In this document: positions 38,298-47,669 of the stretch, piece after piece
How the letters are laid out: each line of letters opens with the position of its first letter
Numbering within the stretch: position 1 is the stretch's first letter
Source: Scytonema hofmannii PCC 7110
GTDB taxonomy: Bacteria > Cyanobacteriota > Cyanobacteriia > Cyanobacteriales > Nostocaceae
Assembly: GCF_000346485.2 (NCBI RefSeq)
Contig: NZ_KQ976354.1
Location: forward strand, 4,980,436-5,044,435
Length of the DNA stretch: 64,000 bases
Direction: 5' to 3'
Translations under genes and position numbers: made by a program
The notes under the pieces: generated by a model
The model's database searches: none
What the model was told of the DNA's origin: nothing
The model's input: the letters and a program-made list of their open reading frames with translations, nothing else

Positions 38298-38336
38298 GTT
38301 TGGCAACTGCTTCCAGAGACATCTCAAAAAGCAATG

Positions 38337-38446
38337 TAGAGACTAGCCATGCTTAGTCTCTATTAAGAATTGTATACAATGCACAATTAATTTCTGGAGA
38401 TGTTTATTTAGAGACGATTGCCAAAAAACCGTCTCTACTTTTTTGT
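38337..38446. repeat. two GTAGAGAC hairpins, second terminator-like
   Basis: TAGAGACTA/TAGTCTCTA (38337-38362) and TAGAGACG/CGTCTCTA (38409-38437), the latter followed by CTTTTTTG. They belong to a dispersed GTAGAGACG repeat also seen at 51066-51095. The second could terminate yggT transcription. Confidence 0.6.
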
Positions 38447-38450
38447 AATT

Positions 38451-38520
38451 GGTCACTGGTCACTGGTCACTGGTCACTGGTCACTGGTCACTGGTCACTG
38501 GTCACTGGTCACTGGTCACT
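38451..38520. repeat. STRR heptamer array, ten perfect copies (GGTCACT)
   Basis: Seventy bases made of ten perfect tandem GGTCACT units, the longest array in the window. It ends 5 bp before the stop codon of the next minus-strand gene. Confidence 0.95.
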
Positions 38521-38525
38521 CCTCC

Positions 38526-38969
38526 CTACTTCCGAATTTGAGCGCTGAACCCTGCTGCCTTAAATTGCTTGAGCTTTAAAGGTAAGGGCTGATTCGCGGC
38601 TACAGAAATTCGCAATTCAAAATTACTGACACCAGGTGGAATTTCATCAATAGACCCAAGGCGCGTGCGGTTTTGCATTACTGGATCGTTGTTAACATCA
38701 TAAATACGACCAAAAATATCCGCATCGTAGACGGTCTTGTTTGTGTCATTTCGAGCTTTGCCTGTGACAATAAAGCAGTTTGCTGCCATTGTCGTTCCAC
38801 CACTTGTCACAGATCCTTGTGCTAGTTCTCCTGGACACTGTTGGTAGGAGAGATCGTATAGCTTAACCTGTGTCAGTGCTTCAGCGAAAGGGGTAAATGT
38901 CCATGACAGTACTGAAATGATACAAAAAACAAGAATAACTGTGAGCGATCGCAACAGCATAAAAGACAC
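38526..38969 (-). CDS. conserved exported hypothetical protein
   Basis: 147 residues with a signal-like N-terminus ('LTVILVFCIISVLSWTF...AEA') and a predicted beta-sandwich. 'FIVTGKARNDTNKTVYDADIFGRIYD' and 'VSNFELRISV' are reminiscent of FxLYD-type extracytoplasmic domains. I do not recognise a named family. GTG 38969 or ATG 38960 may be the start. Confidence 0.7.
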   Translation of the reverse strand: MSFMLLRSLTVILVFCIISVLSWTFTPFAEALTQVKLYDLSYQQCPGELAQGSVTSGGTTMAANCFIVTGKARNDTNKTVYDADIFGRIYDVNNDPVMQNRTRLGSIDEIPPGVSNFELRISVAANQPLPLKLKQFKAAGFSAQIRK

Positions 38970-39127
38970 CGTGGATAAGGTAGAATCATAGGCTACATCT
39001 ATCTCAGCTTACAAGAATTTCGCTCTAGAGGTATTGAAGACTTCTTTTTTAATTTTGTAATAATTATTAAATAAGTTCTCAGCAACTCGCTGAGGGTTCA
39101 ATCAAGTCATCCATTACTGTACCACCT

Positions 39128-39733
39128 ATGAGTCCAGATGAGATTCAAGTAGCCTTGCAAGCAGCGTTTTATCGTTGCGATGCAGCTAGCTGTCCTCTCA
39201 CCGACACACAGAAGGAGATCCTACTACAAGTAGTAGAGAAAGTTAAGGGAAACTCTCAACTAGATGTGTCAGATGTGTTAAATCCGTTAGACGAACTTAC
39301 ACAAGAGGAGATACACGCACTGTTAGAATTTGTTAAGTCTCAAGAAGAACAAAACCTTTCGTGGAAAGCACAGCTACTGAACGATTGGCTGCTTGAAAAT
39401 GACTCAGGTGCAGTACAGTTTATTCGCGATCGCTATGGCTTACAGTGGTTAAATCGCGTCGAAGATTGTCACTTTCAAAAGTATGTTTATGAGGATGCGC
39501 CAAAGCTAAGAGTTGGCGATCGCATTGAAGTGTGTAATGCTCTGTGGGAGTGGGTACAAGACGATGGCCCTTGCAGTCGTCAATGGTATAAGTGTACTAT
39601 TATTCGGATTGATGAAACGAATGATAGTAGTGGTTCGTCAACAAATTGCATTATTCGCTTCAACACTGGAGAAGAATACGAAATTCAAGGAATCTATGAA
39701 TGGAATCGTTATTATTGGCGGATTGGGGAATAG
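39128..39733 (+). CDS. conserved cyanobacterial hypothetical protein
   Basis: 201 residues. The N-terminal half is helical ('PLTDTQKEILLQVVEKVKG', 'ELTQEEIHALLEFVKSQ'). The C-terminal half looks like a small beta barrel ('LRVGDRIEVCNALWEWVQDDGPC...WYKCTIIRI', 'CIIRFNTGEEYEIQGIYEWNRYYWRI'), reminiscent of SH3/Tudor-like folds. No function recognised. The stop TAG (39731-39733) is formed by the following GGGAATAG heptamer repeat. Confidence 0.7.
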   Translation: MSPDEIQVALQAAFYRCDAASCPLTDTQKEILLQVVEKVKGNSQLDVSDVLNPLDELTQEEIHALLEFVKSQEEQNLSWKAQLLNDWLLENDSGAVQFIRDRYGLQWLNRVEDCHFQKYVYEDAPKLRVGDRIEVCNALWEWVQDDGPCSRQWYKCTIIRIDETNDSSGSSTNCIIRFNTGEEYEIQGIYEWNRYYWRIGE

Positions 39734-39804
39734 GGAATGGGGAGAGGGGAATAGGGAATAGATGGTATTTTCCTCCTACTCCCTACTCCCTACTCCCTTC
39801 CCCC
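39724..39804. repeat. inverted pair of STRR arrays (GGGAATA / CTCCCTA)
   Basis: A G-rich array (GGGGAATAGGGAATGG...) is followed 40 bp later by a C-rich array (CCTACTCCCTACTCCCTAC...), placed between two convergent genes. The two could pair to form a long imperfect hairpin and act as a bidirectional terminator. Confidence 0.7.
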
Positions 39805-41693
39805 TAATTTATCGGCTCAATAGCCGCTCTTAAACCATTGTTGTTAAATATTTTCACCATACTATCGGCGTTGTAACGAGTGCTGAAAATGCCCGCTTGC
39901 ATAACATCACGACCTCGCCAGAGAGTCCGAAAAGCACCAGGTGCGAGAAACTTTACTAATTCTTGGTCTTTACCATTCTCTATCTCAACGATCACCCGGT
40001 AACGTAAATTGATTTGACCTTCTTGGGCTGGTGATGACGCAGCTGCGTTGTAAACTGTTGCTGAGGAGTTTCGAGCGGGTGCTTTTCGCCTACCGCGACT
40101 GTTGCCTATGGGAATATTGGTATTGGGAACTGGCAAAAGTGCTGACTCACCTACAGGGGATGCGTCTAAACCGGGCATTGACGTTGCTTGAGACCTTGCT
40201 CTTTGCACTGGTGCAGGTGCAAGTACGGTATTTGACACTTGGTAATCTGCTTGGGGTGCAGCAAACTCGATAGTATTGGGAGAAATTCGTGTATAATTTG
40301 ATGGTGATGTCTCTGAAGAATTATTGACTGGTAGTTGAGTGGTTCTGCTTGGGAAAGATGCTGGTTGATGTATAATTGTTCTGGGTAAAGGTTGCCCTCG
40401 ATATCCTGTCTTGAAAGGGGTTAGGGAGTAGGGGGTAGGGGGTAGAGAAGAGGGATTTTCATACTTGGTTGTGGGCGATTGCCGCCCATTGATGGCTGTC
40501 TGTACATTAGGCGCGAGTATCTCGGTACTTCTAGGTAAGGGTTGACGATTTACGGGAATTGTCGAAAGTGGGTAATTCCCCAAAGATCCTGCTCCCCTGC
40601 TTCCCTGCTCCTCTGTATAATTGGCTTCTCCTCCAAGCCCCCGCGTGCCTGCATCTGCGATCGCTACATTACCTGTAAAATCAACTTTACCAGCAATGCG
40701 GGTTTGATTTATTTTGTTACCAAAAGCTGGAAAAATTTCTTTGGCGGCACTAGCATTGATGTCGTAGCGAGTGTTGTTGCGAAACTCGTTACCTCCAGGT
40801 TCGGAGTTGCTTCCCAAGTTGGGGACTGCTAGAGCAAGAGCGACCAACCCGTCTTCTTTGCTACCCTGGATGAGATTATTTCGCAATACAGGGCGAGCCT
40901 TAGCTTGTACGACAACACCAACTCTATTGTACTGAACCTGGTTACCTACTATAACTGGCTGAGAGTTTTGAGCAATGTTAATGCCAAAACCCGTTTGTTG
41001 AAAAACGTTTTCTCGTACCTGGGGGCGGGAGGAACCAGAAATTGTGATTCCATTTGCTCCATTTTCATAAAAGAAATTATTCCGAATAACAGGCGCACTG
41101 TTGCCTGTGACAATAATCCCATCTTGGGTACTGCCAGTAAAAGTATTTTCTGCAATTAACGGATTACTATATTCAATCCACAAACCATAACCGCGTGGAT
41201 TGGTATTGGTGAGTGTCACGCCAGTCAAGCCGGCTTGGTTTGCACCCACAATAGTGACGTTTTGTCCTCCAAAGGTACGGCTGAGGTAATTACCGCCTCC
41301 GGTAATTACAATACCACGACCTTTGTTGCGATTGTCCCCTTGAATTGACACATTTGGTTTGAGAACTAAAGGAAACTTTTCTCCTGTCTCAGCACTGTAG
41401 GTTCCTTTTGAGAGCATAATAACTGTATTGGAACCAGCAACTTGTAGTGCTTGAGTAATTGTTTTGAAAGGAGCGTTTTCACCCCCGTTTCCTACTTTGT
41501 CATCTCCGATACTTGGGTTGACAAAGAGTACATTTACCTGCGACATTGTTTGGACACCGAGTTGCCCTCCATTTCTAATTTCGGTGGGGGGGATCTGAGC
41601 CAGAGCAGCTTTTCGGGTTGCATCTAGCAACCCCATAAATGCTACTCCCATGCTAACGGTACACAATAAAATTGAAGAACGAAGCACTGACAT
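39804..41693 (-). CDS. exported DUF1565/right-handed beta-helix protein
   Basis: About 629 residues from ATG 41693, which places a signal peptide ('SVLRSSILLCTVSMGVAF...AALAQ') at the N-terminus; the frame is open to 41798. The N-terminal half is a parallel beta-helix with DUF1565 ('FVNPSIGDDKVGNGGENAPF', 'TITQALQVA') and repeats such as 'GIIVTGNSAPVIRNNFF'. A low-complexity middle follows, then a C-terminal SPOR-like domain ('YRVIVEIENGKDQELVKFL', 'FSTRYNADSMVKIFNNNGL'). Two segments are encoded by heptamer-repeat DNA (40416-40455 and 40583-40616). Probably a cell-surface protein; ligand unknown. Confidence 0.82.
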   Translation of the reverse strand: MSVLRSSILLCTVSMGVAFMGLLDATRKAALAQIPPTEIRNGGQLGVQTMSQVNVLFVNPSIGDDKVGNGGENAPFKTITQALQVAGSNTVIMLSKGTYSAETGEKFPLVLKPNVSIQGDNRNKGRGIVITGGGNYLSRTFGGQNVTIVGANQAGLTGVTLTNTNPRGYGLWIEYSNPLIAENTFTGSTQDGIIVTGNSAPVIRNNFFYENGANGITISGSSRPQVRENVFQQTGFGINIAQNSQPVIVGNQVQYNRVGVVVQAKARPVLRNNLIQGSKEDGLVALALAVPNLGSNSEPGGNEFRNNTRYDINASAAKEIFPAFGNKINQTRIAGKVDFTGNVAIADAGTRGLGGEANYTEEQGSRGAGSLGNYPLSTIPVNRQPLPRSTEILAPNVQTAINGRQSPTTKYENPSSLPPTPYSLTPFKTGYRGQPLPRTIIHQPASFPSRTTQLPVNNSSETSPSNYTRISPNTIEFAAPQADYQVSNTVLAPAPVQRARSQATSMPGLDASPVGESALLPVPNTNIPIGNSRGRRKAPARNSSATVYNAAASSPAQEGQINLRYRVIVEIENGKDQELVKFLAPGAFRTLWRGRDVMQAGIFSTRYNADSMVKIFNNNGLRAAIEPIN

Positions 41694-41996
41694 TATTGAT
41701 ACATGAATGGAAGAATGTGGCTTGTGGCTCTTAGTGATTGACTTTGCTGGTAGGGCGTATGTCCAAAAAGGCTTGTTGATAATGTGGGGGCAATTCACTT
41801 TTACAAACTCCTTTGACTAACTAGCACTTTCTATACTTCTTTAGACGTAGTTATGACCATAATGTTACTCGTATGTTGACCAAATGGGGATTTTTGATAC
41901 AAAGTAATTTAAGAAAGAACTTATTGAAATACAAAGAATATTACGAATATGAAAGAGGTTGGCTGTTACGATGAAAACACGAATGGGGTTGTTGTA

Positions 41997-43070
41997 ATGG
42001 TCAAAGCCCACAACCAAAAAGAACATATTCAGCAGGTTGTTTACCGGATACTGGATGCCAATTTGGATCGAGCTCGCGAGGGCTTGCGTATCATTGAGGA
42101 ATGGTGTCGCTTTGGCTTGAATAGCGCCCAACTGGTTGGGGAATGTAAAAAAGAGCGACAAGAATTGGCAAGTTGGCACACTGCTGAATTGCGGGCGGCG
42201 CGAAACACTCCTGACGACCCCGGAACGGCTCTGACTCACCCTCAAGAGGAAGAACGCACGGACATTAAGTCGTTGTTACAAGCAAATTTTTGCCGGGTGC
42301 AAGAAGCTTTGAGGGTCATAGAAGAGTACTCTAAGCTTTATAACCCCAATATGGGGAAAGCTTTTAAGCAGATGCGCTATCGTATTTATACCCTAGAAAG
42401 TGGTCTGATGGGATATCAGAGGCAGCAACTTTTATTGCGATCGCATCTGTATCTAGTCACCTCCCCAAGTGAAAAGTTATTGGAAACTGTGGAAGCTGCT
42501 CTCAAAGGAGGATTAACTCTAGTGCAGTACCGCGATAAAGTAGCCGATGATACTAAGCGTCTGGAGCAAGCTCAGAAATTGCGGCAGCTATGCAACTCCT
42601 ACGGTGCTATTTTTATTATCAATGACCGAGTGGATTTGGCTTTGGCAGTCGATGCAGATGGAGTGCATCTCGGACAACAAGATTTACCTGTTGCTGTTGC
42701 TCGTCAATTACTCGGCCCTCACCGCTTGATAGGTCGTTCTACCACAAATTTACAAGAAATGCAAGCAGCTATTGCTGATAGTGCAGATTACATCGGTGTC
42801 GGACCAGTTTATGAAACTCCTACAAAGGAAGGCAAGCCAGCTGCTGGGTTAGAATATGTCAGCTATGCTGCTAAAAATTGTCCTATACCCTGGTTTGCTA
42901 TAGGTGGGATCGATACAAGCAACATCAATGACGTTATCAATGCTGGAGCAAATCGTGTAGCTGTGGTACGCAGCCTCATAGAAGCGGAACAACCCACCTT
43001 GGTGACACAATTTTTTATCTCTCAGTTGACCAATCGTGTGAGACCAGAAAATGGTAAGCCCTATATCTGA
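41997..43070 (+). CDS. thiE: thiamine-phosphate synthase with N-terminal extension
   Basis: About 357 residues. ThiE joins HMP-PP and HET-P (thiazole phosphate) to make thiamine phosphate. The N-terminal ~160 residues ('ILDANLDRAREGLRIIEEWCRF', 'CRVQEALRVIEEYSKL') are the extra domain typical of cyanobacterial ThiE. The TIM-barrel part has 'LVQYRDK', 'FIINDRVDLALAVDADGVHLGQQDL', 'GRSTTNLQEM', 'GVGPVYETPTK' and 'FAIGGI'. An in-frame ATG at 41949 is possible; I prefer 41997. thiS starts 20 bp before its stop. Confidence 0.9.
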   Translation: MVKAHNQKEHIQQVVYRILDANLDRAREGLRIIEEWCRFGLNSAQLVGECKKERQELASWHTAELRAARNTPDDPGTALTHPQEEERTDIKSLLQANFCRVQEALRVIEEYSKLYNPNMGKAFKQMRYRIYTLESGLMGYQRQQLLLRSHLYLVTSPSEKLLETVEAALKGGLTLVQYRDKVADDTKRLEQAQKLRQLCNSYGAIFIINDRVDLALAVDADGVHLGQQDLPVAVARQLLGPHRLIGRSTTNLQEMQAAIADSADYIGVGPVYETPTKEGKPAAGLEYVSYAAKNCPIPWFAIGGIDTSNINDVINAGANRVAVVRSLIEAEQPTLVTQFFISQLTNRVRPENGKPYI

Positions 43071-43275
43071 CTCAATTACACTTCAGGTGAATGGCGAAAA
43101 CCGCAATTGCCTGTCTCAAACTGCTTTACCGGATTTACTCCAACAATTGGGGTTTAATCCTCGTTTGGTTGCAGTAGAATACAACGGTGAAATTTTACAC
43201 CGCCAATTTTGGTCTGAGACGAGAATGAAAGAGGGAGATCGCATTGAGGTAGTTACCATAGTTGGTGGTGGCTAA
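43051..43275 (+). CDS. thiS: sulfur carrier protein ThiS
   Basis: 74 residues, ubiquitin-like, ending in the Gly-Gly that is adenylated and thiocarboxylated ('VTIVGGG'). 'ITLQVNGENRNC' and 'VAVEYNGEIL' fit the fold. It supplies sulfur for the thiazole ring of thiamine. It overlaps thiE by 20 bp in another frame, so translation is coupled. Confidence 0.9.
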   Translation: MVSPISDSITLQVNGENRNCLSQTALPDLLQQLGFNPRLVAVEYNGEILHRQFWSETRMKEGDRIEVVTIVGGG

Positions 43276-43299
43276 GTTCACAAACTCGAGTAGTGAGAC

Positions 43300-44514
43300 T
43301 CACCGAATGTAGAGCGATCGATGAAGGGTTTTCCGACCAGCCAATTGTTTCCCTTTGCGTCCCATTGCTTCGCGCAAGTTCCGATCCTGACAAAGACGCT
43401 TAAACCCTTGGAAAACTTCGTACCCGGAGTTGGGATCGACGAGAATGCCATTGTTCTCATGGTAAACGATATCTGACACGCTCCCCAAACGAGAGGCGAT
43501 CGCGGGCTTACCAAAGTAAGCTGCTTCCAAGCAAGCCATGCTGCCACCACCAAAAGAGGATAACTTATTATTATCGCATAAACTCAGCATTGCGAATATA
43601 TCGCAAGCTGCATAATAACTTGTTAATTCCCGGTCTGAGACATACCCAGCAAAATGAACCCGCCTCTGTACCCGCAAACGATGTGCCAAAGATTTCAGTT
43701 CAGACTCATAAGAACCTCGCCCGCACAAGATGTAGTAAACGTCAATCCCACAAGTTAACAAGAGTGTTAAGTTTTCAATAACGCGGTCAAAGCCTTTACG
43801 CTTCGTCAACTGTCCTACTGAAAGAATGACCACTGCTGTCTCTGGAATTTTATATCCAGACCGGAGGTGGGCGCGTAAATCTTCAACGCTATCTAGAGTT
43901 GTAACACCAAATTTTTCTCCTCTTACCGCAGGCTTGATGGCGTGGGTAGGTGTATGAAAATGGAAATGAGTCGTCAAGAAATCTTGCGTACAAGAACTAC
44001 TACATACAATCCCTTGCACTCGGTTTAATGTAAGTTCAAACAGAGGGCGTAATATAGGGTGACGTGATAGACCAAGAACATCTTGACCATGTAGATAGAT
44101 GAAACAGCGAACGGGGAGGAGGTAGCTTAAGAGCAACAGACAAAGAAAATGGTAGCCATGACCCCATTCAATATAGCGGTAGTGATAGCGAAAGTAGAGT
44201 TTAATGGCTAGTACAAATGACCAGACCATATTGAAGAGAGTTTGCACCCCTCTGCCCAAAAAACTACCACACCATAGGCGGGAAATAGGCCAGCGATATA
44301 TGGGAAACCGTTGAGATTTATCAAACAAGCGATCCCCGGTGCAACTAGCTGTTAAAACAATCACTCGTTCTGGATCTTGCAGACAACGATTGTAAACATA
44401 CTCTTCAATTCCTCCTTCTTGCGGCTGAAAGGAACGAGATATGACCAGGATGTCCGGGTAAGATGCAGCTTTGGCTCTACTAGTTGGGGCGCTTATTCGT
44501 GAAATATTTTCCAT
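43300..44514 (-). CDS. GT4 family glycosyltransferase
   Basis: 404 residues, GT-B fold. The N-terminal domain has 'FQPQEGGIEEYVYNRC' and the C-terminal nucleotide-sugar domain has 'VILSVGQLTKRKGFDRVIENL', 'YILCGRGSYESEL' and 'SFGGGSMACLEAAYFGKPAIAS' with 'NNGILVDPNSGYEVFQGF'. This suggests a role in polysaccharide or glycolipid synthesis; donor and acceptor are unknown. It converges with thiS at 25 bp. The last few residues ('KTLHRSLYIR') look irregular, so the C-terminus may have changed. Confidence 0.86.
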   Translation of the reverse strand: MENISRISAPTSRAKAASYPDILVISRSFQPQEGGIEEYVYNRCLQDPERVIVLTASCTGDRLFDKSQRFPIYRWPISRLWCGSFLGRGVQTLFNMVWSFVLAIKLYFRYHYRYIEWGHGYHFLCLLLLSYLLPVRCFIYLHGQDVLGLSRHPILRPLFELTLNRVQGIVCSSSCTQDFLTTHFHFHTPTHAIKPAVRGEKFGVTTLDSVEDLRAHLRSGYKIPETAVVILSVGQLTKRKGFDRVIENLTLLLTCGIDVYYILCGRGSYESELKSLAHRLRVQRRVHFAGYVSDRELTSYYAACDIFAMLSLCDNNKLSSFGGGSMACLEAAYFGKPAIASRLGSVSDIVYHENNGILVDPNSGYEVFQGFKRLCQDRNLREAMGRKGKQLAGRKTLHRSLYIR

Positions 44515-44936
44515 CAGGCATCTGAATAACTCAACATCAGGAAAGCTGAAAAACGAGATACTATTAATGAATTGAAAATATATTTCTAGCTTGACAGGTA
44601 ACGTTTAGCTCAAACTAACCACTAGTCTAGTGGCTTCCTGAGAAAATTCTATTCCATCTAAAGGATTAGTTCGAGAATTCATACGTTTTCCCTTGACCTT
44701 CAGTTGATATCTGAGTGTTAGCTGCTGGATAATTGCTTTTTAGATTTAGCCCAAAAGACTTAGCCGTGAGTGTAAAATGCACAGCAAACGACTCAAGATT
44801 GAAATTACCCTGGTTGGCTATTGTTCTTAGAATATCTGAAATATCACTGAAATGTGATGCCAAAATGCCAAAAAGCTACCTTTCTTAATTATCTTTTGGT
44901 ACAAAAATAAAGAAATTATTTTATTTTATTGACTAG

Positions 44937-44967
44937 GATTCCCGACTTCTTTGAGAAGTCGGGAATC
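44937..44967. repeat. perfect 14-bp hairpin GATTCCCGACTTCT
   Basis: GATTCCCGACTTCT-TTG-AGAAGTCGGGAATC. This is a repeat type frequent in cyanobacterial intergenic DNA and is terminator-like, though only two Ts follow. Confidence 0.8.
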
Positions 44968-45028
44968 TTGCATAGATACAACTGAAATTAAAGGGGGTTT
45001 TACGCACGTTCAATAAATATCTACAATC

Positions 45029-45105
45029 CCCACTCCCTACTCCCCATTGCCCCTTATCCCCAGAGGGGGCCCCACCTTCCCCACTCCCCACTCCCCACTC
45101 CATGT
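45029..45105. repeat. STRR heptamer array (CCCACTC/CCCTACT)
   Basis: Two clusters of C-rich heptamers, TCCCCACTCCCTACTCCCC and CCCCACTCCCCACTCCCC, separated by a short GC-rich stretch. Confidence 0.75.
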
Positions 45106-45294
45106 TGTTCGGTTATCAACTCCAGAAATCCCTCCACGGTTCGCTGTTGAGTTGAGAGGGAAGACAGTACATTGGAAATGTACCTTGTTATCGTTACTAA
45201 CCCCTAAGAAGCTCAGGCTGACGTTACCCACAGACCTCATAATTGTAGGATTGGGAGAAAAAATAACCAATACTGTTTTTCAAGTGACTGGATT

Positions 45295-46263
45295 ATGCAT
45301 AAAAAACTACAACAAGCTATCAAACCCGTTTTAAAAACCCTGTTCCTCCTAAGTCTTGTGTTCGCATTAGCATTCGGTCAAGCTAATGGAGCGTTAGCCG
45401 CTAGTGGAGGTAGAATCGGAGGTGGTTCTTTCAGGGTACCTTCAAGCCGTCCTTACTCTTCTCCCCGAACTTATGCACCTCCCGGTGGAGGATACTATGC
45501 TCCTTACCCTGGTGGTGGTTTTGGCTTTCCTTTCCTGATTCCCTTTTTTGGATTTGGAGGTGGGATAGGAACTCTGTTCAGCGTGTTGATATTTATAGCG
45601 ATCGCAAACTTTTTTGTCCAAACCTTCCGCCGCGTTGGAAGTGGTGAAACAGAAGTTGGTAGCAACCCAAATGTTTCCGTCACTCGTCTGCAAGTCGGTT
45701 TGTTAGCTAGCGCTCGTGGTTTGCAAAACGAACTCAACTACATTGCTGAAACTGCTGACACCAACTCTCCGGAAGGGAGAGCAGAAGTTTTACAAGAAGC
45801 AAGCCTCGCCCTCTTACGCCATCCAGAATACTGGATTTATGCTGGTACAGGTACGCAACAAGCACGTTTAAATGCTGCTGAGGCACAGTTTAATCGATTG
45901 TCAATAGCAGAACGTAGCAAATTTAGTGAAGAAACTTTAACTAACGTCAATAACCAGCTTAAAGGAGCAACACCTAAAGATGCTTTACCTGCTGCAGGGG
46001 GTGAACTCGATAATCCCACCAAGCTGATTACAGAAGGACCTGGGGAATATATTATCGTTACCTTACTAGCTGCAACACTGGGTAAATTCCAACTTCCAGA
46101 AGTTAACAGCGCCGATGATTTGCGTCAAGCTTTACGTGTCATGGGTAGCGTTCCCGGCGAGCAACTACTAGCAATGGAAGTGCTTTGGACTCCACAAGCT
46201 TCTGTCGATACCCTCACCTCTGATGACATCTTAGCTGAGTATCCAGATTTGAAACTGGTTTAG
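45295..46263 (+). CDS. DUF1517 domain membrane protein
   Basis: 322 residues. A signal/TM segment ('LKTLFLLSLVFALAFGQANGALA') is followed by a Gly/Pro/Tyr-rich linker, a TM helix ('IGTLFSVLIFIAIANFFV'), then DUF1517 ('VTRLQVGLLASARGLQNELNYIAETADTNSPEGRAEVLQEASLALLRHP', with 'EYIIVTLLAATLGKFQLP'). DUF1517 proteins occur in cyanobacteria and plastids; their function is unknown. A strong terminator follows. Confidence 0.88.
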   Translation: MHKKLQQAIKPVLKTLFLLSLVFALAFGQANGALAASGGRIGGGSFRVPSSRPYSSPRTYAPPGGGYYAPYPGGGFGFPFLIPFFGFGGGIGTLFSVLIFIAIANFFVQTFRRVGSGETEVGSNPNVSVTRLQVGLLASARGLQNELNYIAETADTNSPEGRAEVLQEASLALLRHPEYWIYAGTGTQQARLNAAEAQFNRLSIAERSKFSEETLTNVNNQLKGATPKDALPAAGGELDNPTKLITEGPGEYIIVTLLAATLGKFQLPEVNSADDLRQALRVMGSVPGEQLLAMEVLWTPQASVDTLTSDDILAEYPDLKLV

Positions 46264-46296
46264 AGATTTTTTTGGTCTCAATATCGACTTCTTTTT

Positions 46297-46328
46297 AGGT
46301 GAGCAAATTGCTCACCTTTTTTATTTTG
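46297..46328 (+). terminator. rho-independent terminator after the DUF1517 gene
   Basis: AGGTGAGCAA-A-TTGCTCACCT followed by TTTTTTATTTT: a perfect 10-bp stem and U tract, 33 bp after the stop codon. Confidence 0.9.
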
Positions 46329-46460
46329 CCAGAGCCCTGACTTCTCCAAGGATACAGCTATGGAACGTGAAAAATACGTAAATTATTTTAATTTTTGCTT
46401 ACTTTAGTCATTATAGCTCTATGATTTTATGAATACTTATGTTTCCCCTGAAAACTGGAA

Positions 46461-47669
46461 ATGCCACTTGTTTTTGTACATGGTGTTAATGTTCGCTTTA
46501 ACGATAGATATAACAGTGAGGTAAGGGCAAGAAATGCCCTGTTCAGAAAATTTGCTCTTCGCGCTATTTCACCAAATCCTCAAGAATCTGCAATCCTCAA
46601 TCCCTTTTGGGGAAATTTAGGAGTTCAATTCCGTTGGGACTATGCTTGTTTGCCAAGAGAAGGTAGTGAGCTATTTGGTGAATCTGACGAAGATGTACTG
46701 GCATTGCTTGTTGGCGAAACTCTGGGTAAGGAAAACACTAATCCAGACACTGTTCTATTAGAGGTAGCGCGTATTTCGTTGATAGATGCCACTGATTTGC
46801 TATGGACTGCTGCTGCACAGAAAGTTACTACTGATATAGAGGCAGAATCTTTAAGTTCTTTGGCAGAGCACACTACTAATTACGTATACAGTAATCCAAA
46901 ACCTGACTGGCTCAACAACATAAGCAATGACGATCGCTTCATAAGTGAGCTTGCCTTTCACGTAAAAAAATGGGCAGATCTCAATCGCGGTTATCCTGAA
47001 CCAGAAGTATTTGGCATTGATGAAGCATGGGAACAGCTCGGTGAAGCTCGGCTCCGTGTTCAGAATGCTGTTAGTAGGCTGGCGAGCCACACACTTTTAA
47101 GCCTAGTACGTGAATCAGTTAACGAAATGGTAACTCGTTTTCTTGGGGATGCATTTGTTTACTTGAACAAACGAGGTACACTAGATGCTCCTGGTGAAAT
47201 AGTGAGTGAAGTTATTGCTGCTTTGGTACAGGCACAACAGATACAAATGGAGAATCCCGACGATTCAAAGTTAATAGTCGTTGCTCATAGCATGGGTGGC
47301 AACATCATGTATGACATACTATCCTACTTTCTTCCAAAACTACATCCTGACTTAAATGTTGATGTTTTTGTAACTGTTGGATCTCAAGTTGGAGCATTTG
47401 AGGAGATGAAACTATTTAGAGCAAGTGACGAAACGCTACCTCAAAATTCAAGATTAGACCGCGTTAGCCCTTTAACCAATGTGGCTCACTGGCTAAACGT
47501 ATTTGACAACAATGATGTATTTGCTTTTGCTGTTGAAAATATATTTGAGGGAACCAAAGATTTTCGCTATTCAACTGGTAAAGGACTTCTTATGGCTCAC
47601 AGTAGTTACTTCACAATGTTAAGCTTCCATAAACGTCTTGCTGAACGACTGGGGAGTATTGTTTTGTGA
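46461..47669 (+). CDS. alpha/beta-hydrolase-fold protein, first gene of the caspase operon
   Basis: 402 residues. 'PLVFVHGVNV' at residue 2 is the oxyanion-hole loop; 'LIVVAHSMGGN' holds the nucleophile Ser277 (GxSxG-like AHSMG). Asp349 or Asp352 in 'NVFDNNDVF' and His380 in 'MAHSSYF' can complete the triad, so the enzyme looks active. Residues 50-250 form a large helical insertion. The protein resembles lipase/esterase-type hydrolases but I do not recognise a named subfamily. Its last 4 bp overlap the GTG of the caspase gene, so the two are made together. A lipid-acting effector or a processing enzyme is possible; neither is shown. Confidence 0.78.
   Translation: MPLVFVHGVNVRFNDRYNSEVRARNALFRKFALRAISPNPQESAILNPFWGNLGVQFRWDYACLPREGSELFGESDEDVLALLVGETLGKENTNPDTVLLEVARISLIDATDLLWTAAAQKVTTDIEAESLSSLAEHTTNYVYSNPKPDWLNNISNDDRFISELAFHVKKWADLNRGYPEPEVFGIDEAWEQLGEARLRVQNAVSRLASHTLLSLVRESVNEMVTRFLGDAFVYLNKRGTLDAPGEIVSEVIAALVQAQQIQMENPDDSKLIVVAHSMGGNIMYDILSYFLPKLHPDLNVDVFVTVGSQVGAFEEMKLFRASDETLPQNSRLDRVSPLTNVAHWLNVFDNNDVFAFAVENIFEGTKDFRYSTGKGLLMAHSSYFTMLSFHKRLAERLGSIVL

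Larger units (their letters stand above)
44515..45294. other. intergenic region with hairpin and repeat arrays
   Basis: About 780 bp upstream of the divergent GT4 and DUF1517 genes. It holds a perfect hairpin (44937-44967) and a CCCACTC heptamer array (45029-45105). A 65-codon minus-strand frame at 44666-44863 has no credible start. The DUF1517 promoter must be in the last ~190 bp. Confidence 0.45.

Noticed and set aside
38451-38520. Possible CRISPR array (regular direct repeats)
   Set aside because: The unit is a 7-nt tandem repeat with no spacers, so it is an STRR array.
44666-44863. 65-codon minus-strand frame starting with TTG
   Set aside because: No ribosome binding site or homology that I can recognise; may be a decayed fragment, but the support is too thin.
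45029-45294. Plus-strand frame running into the DUF1517 start (possible longer protein)
   Set aside because: Its first part is repeat DNA, and the DUF1517 signal peptide begins exactly at ATG 45295.
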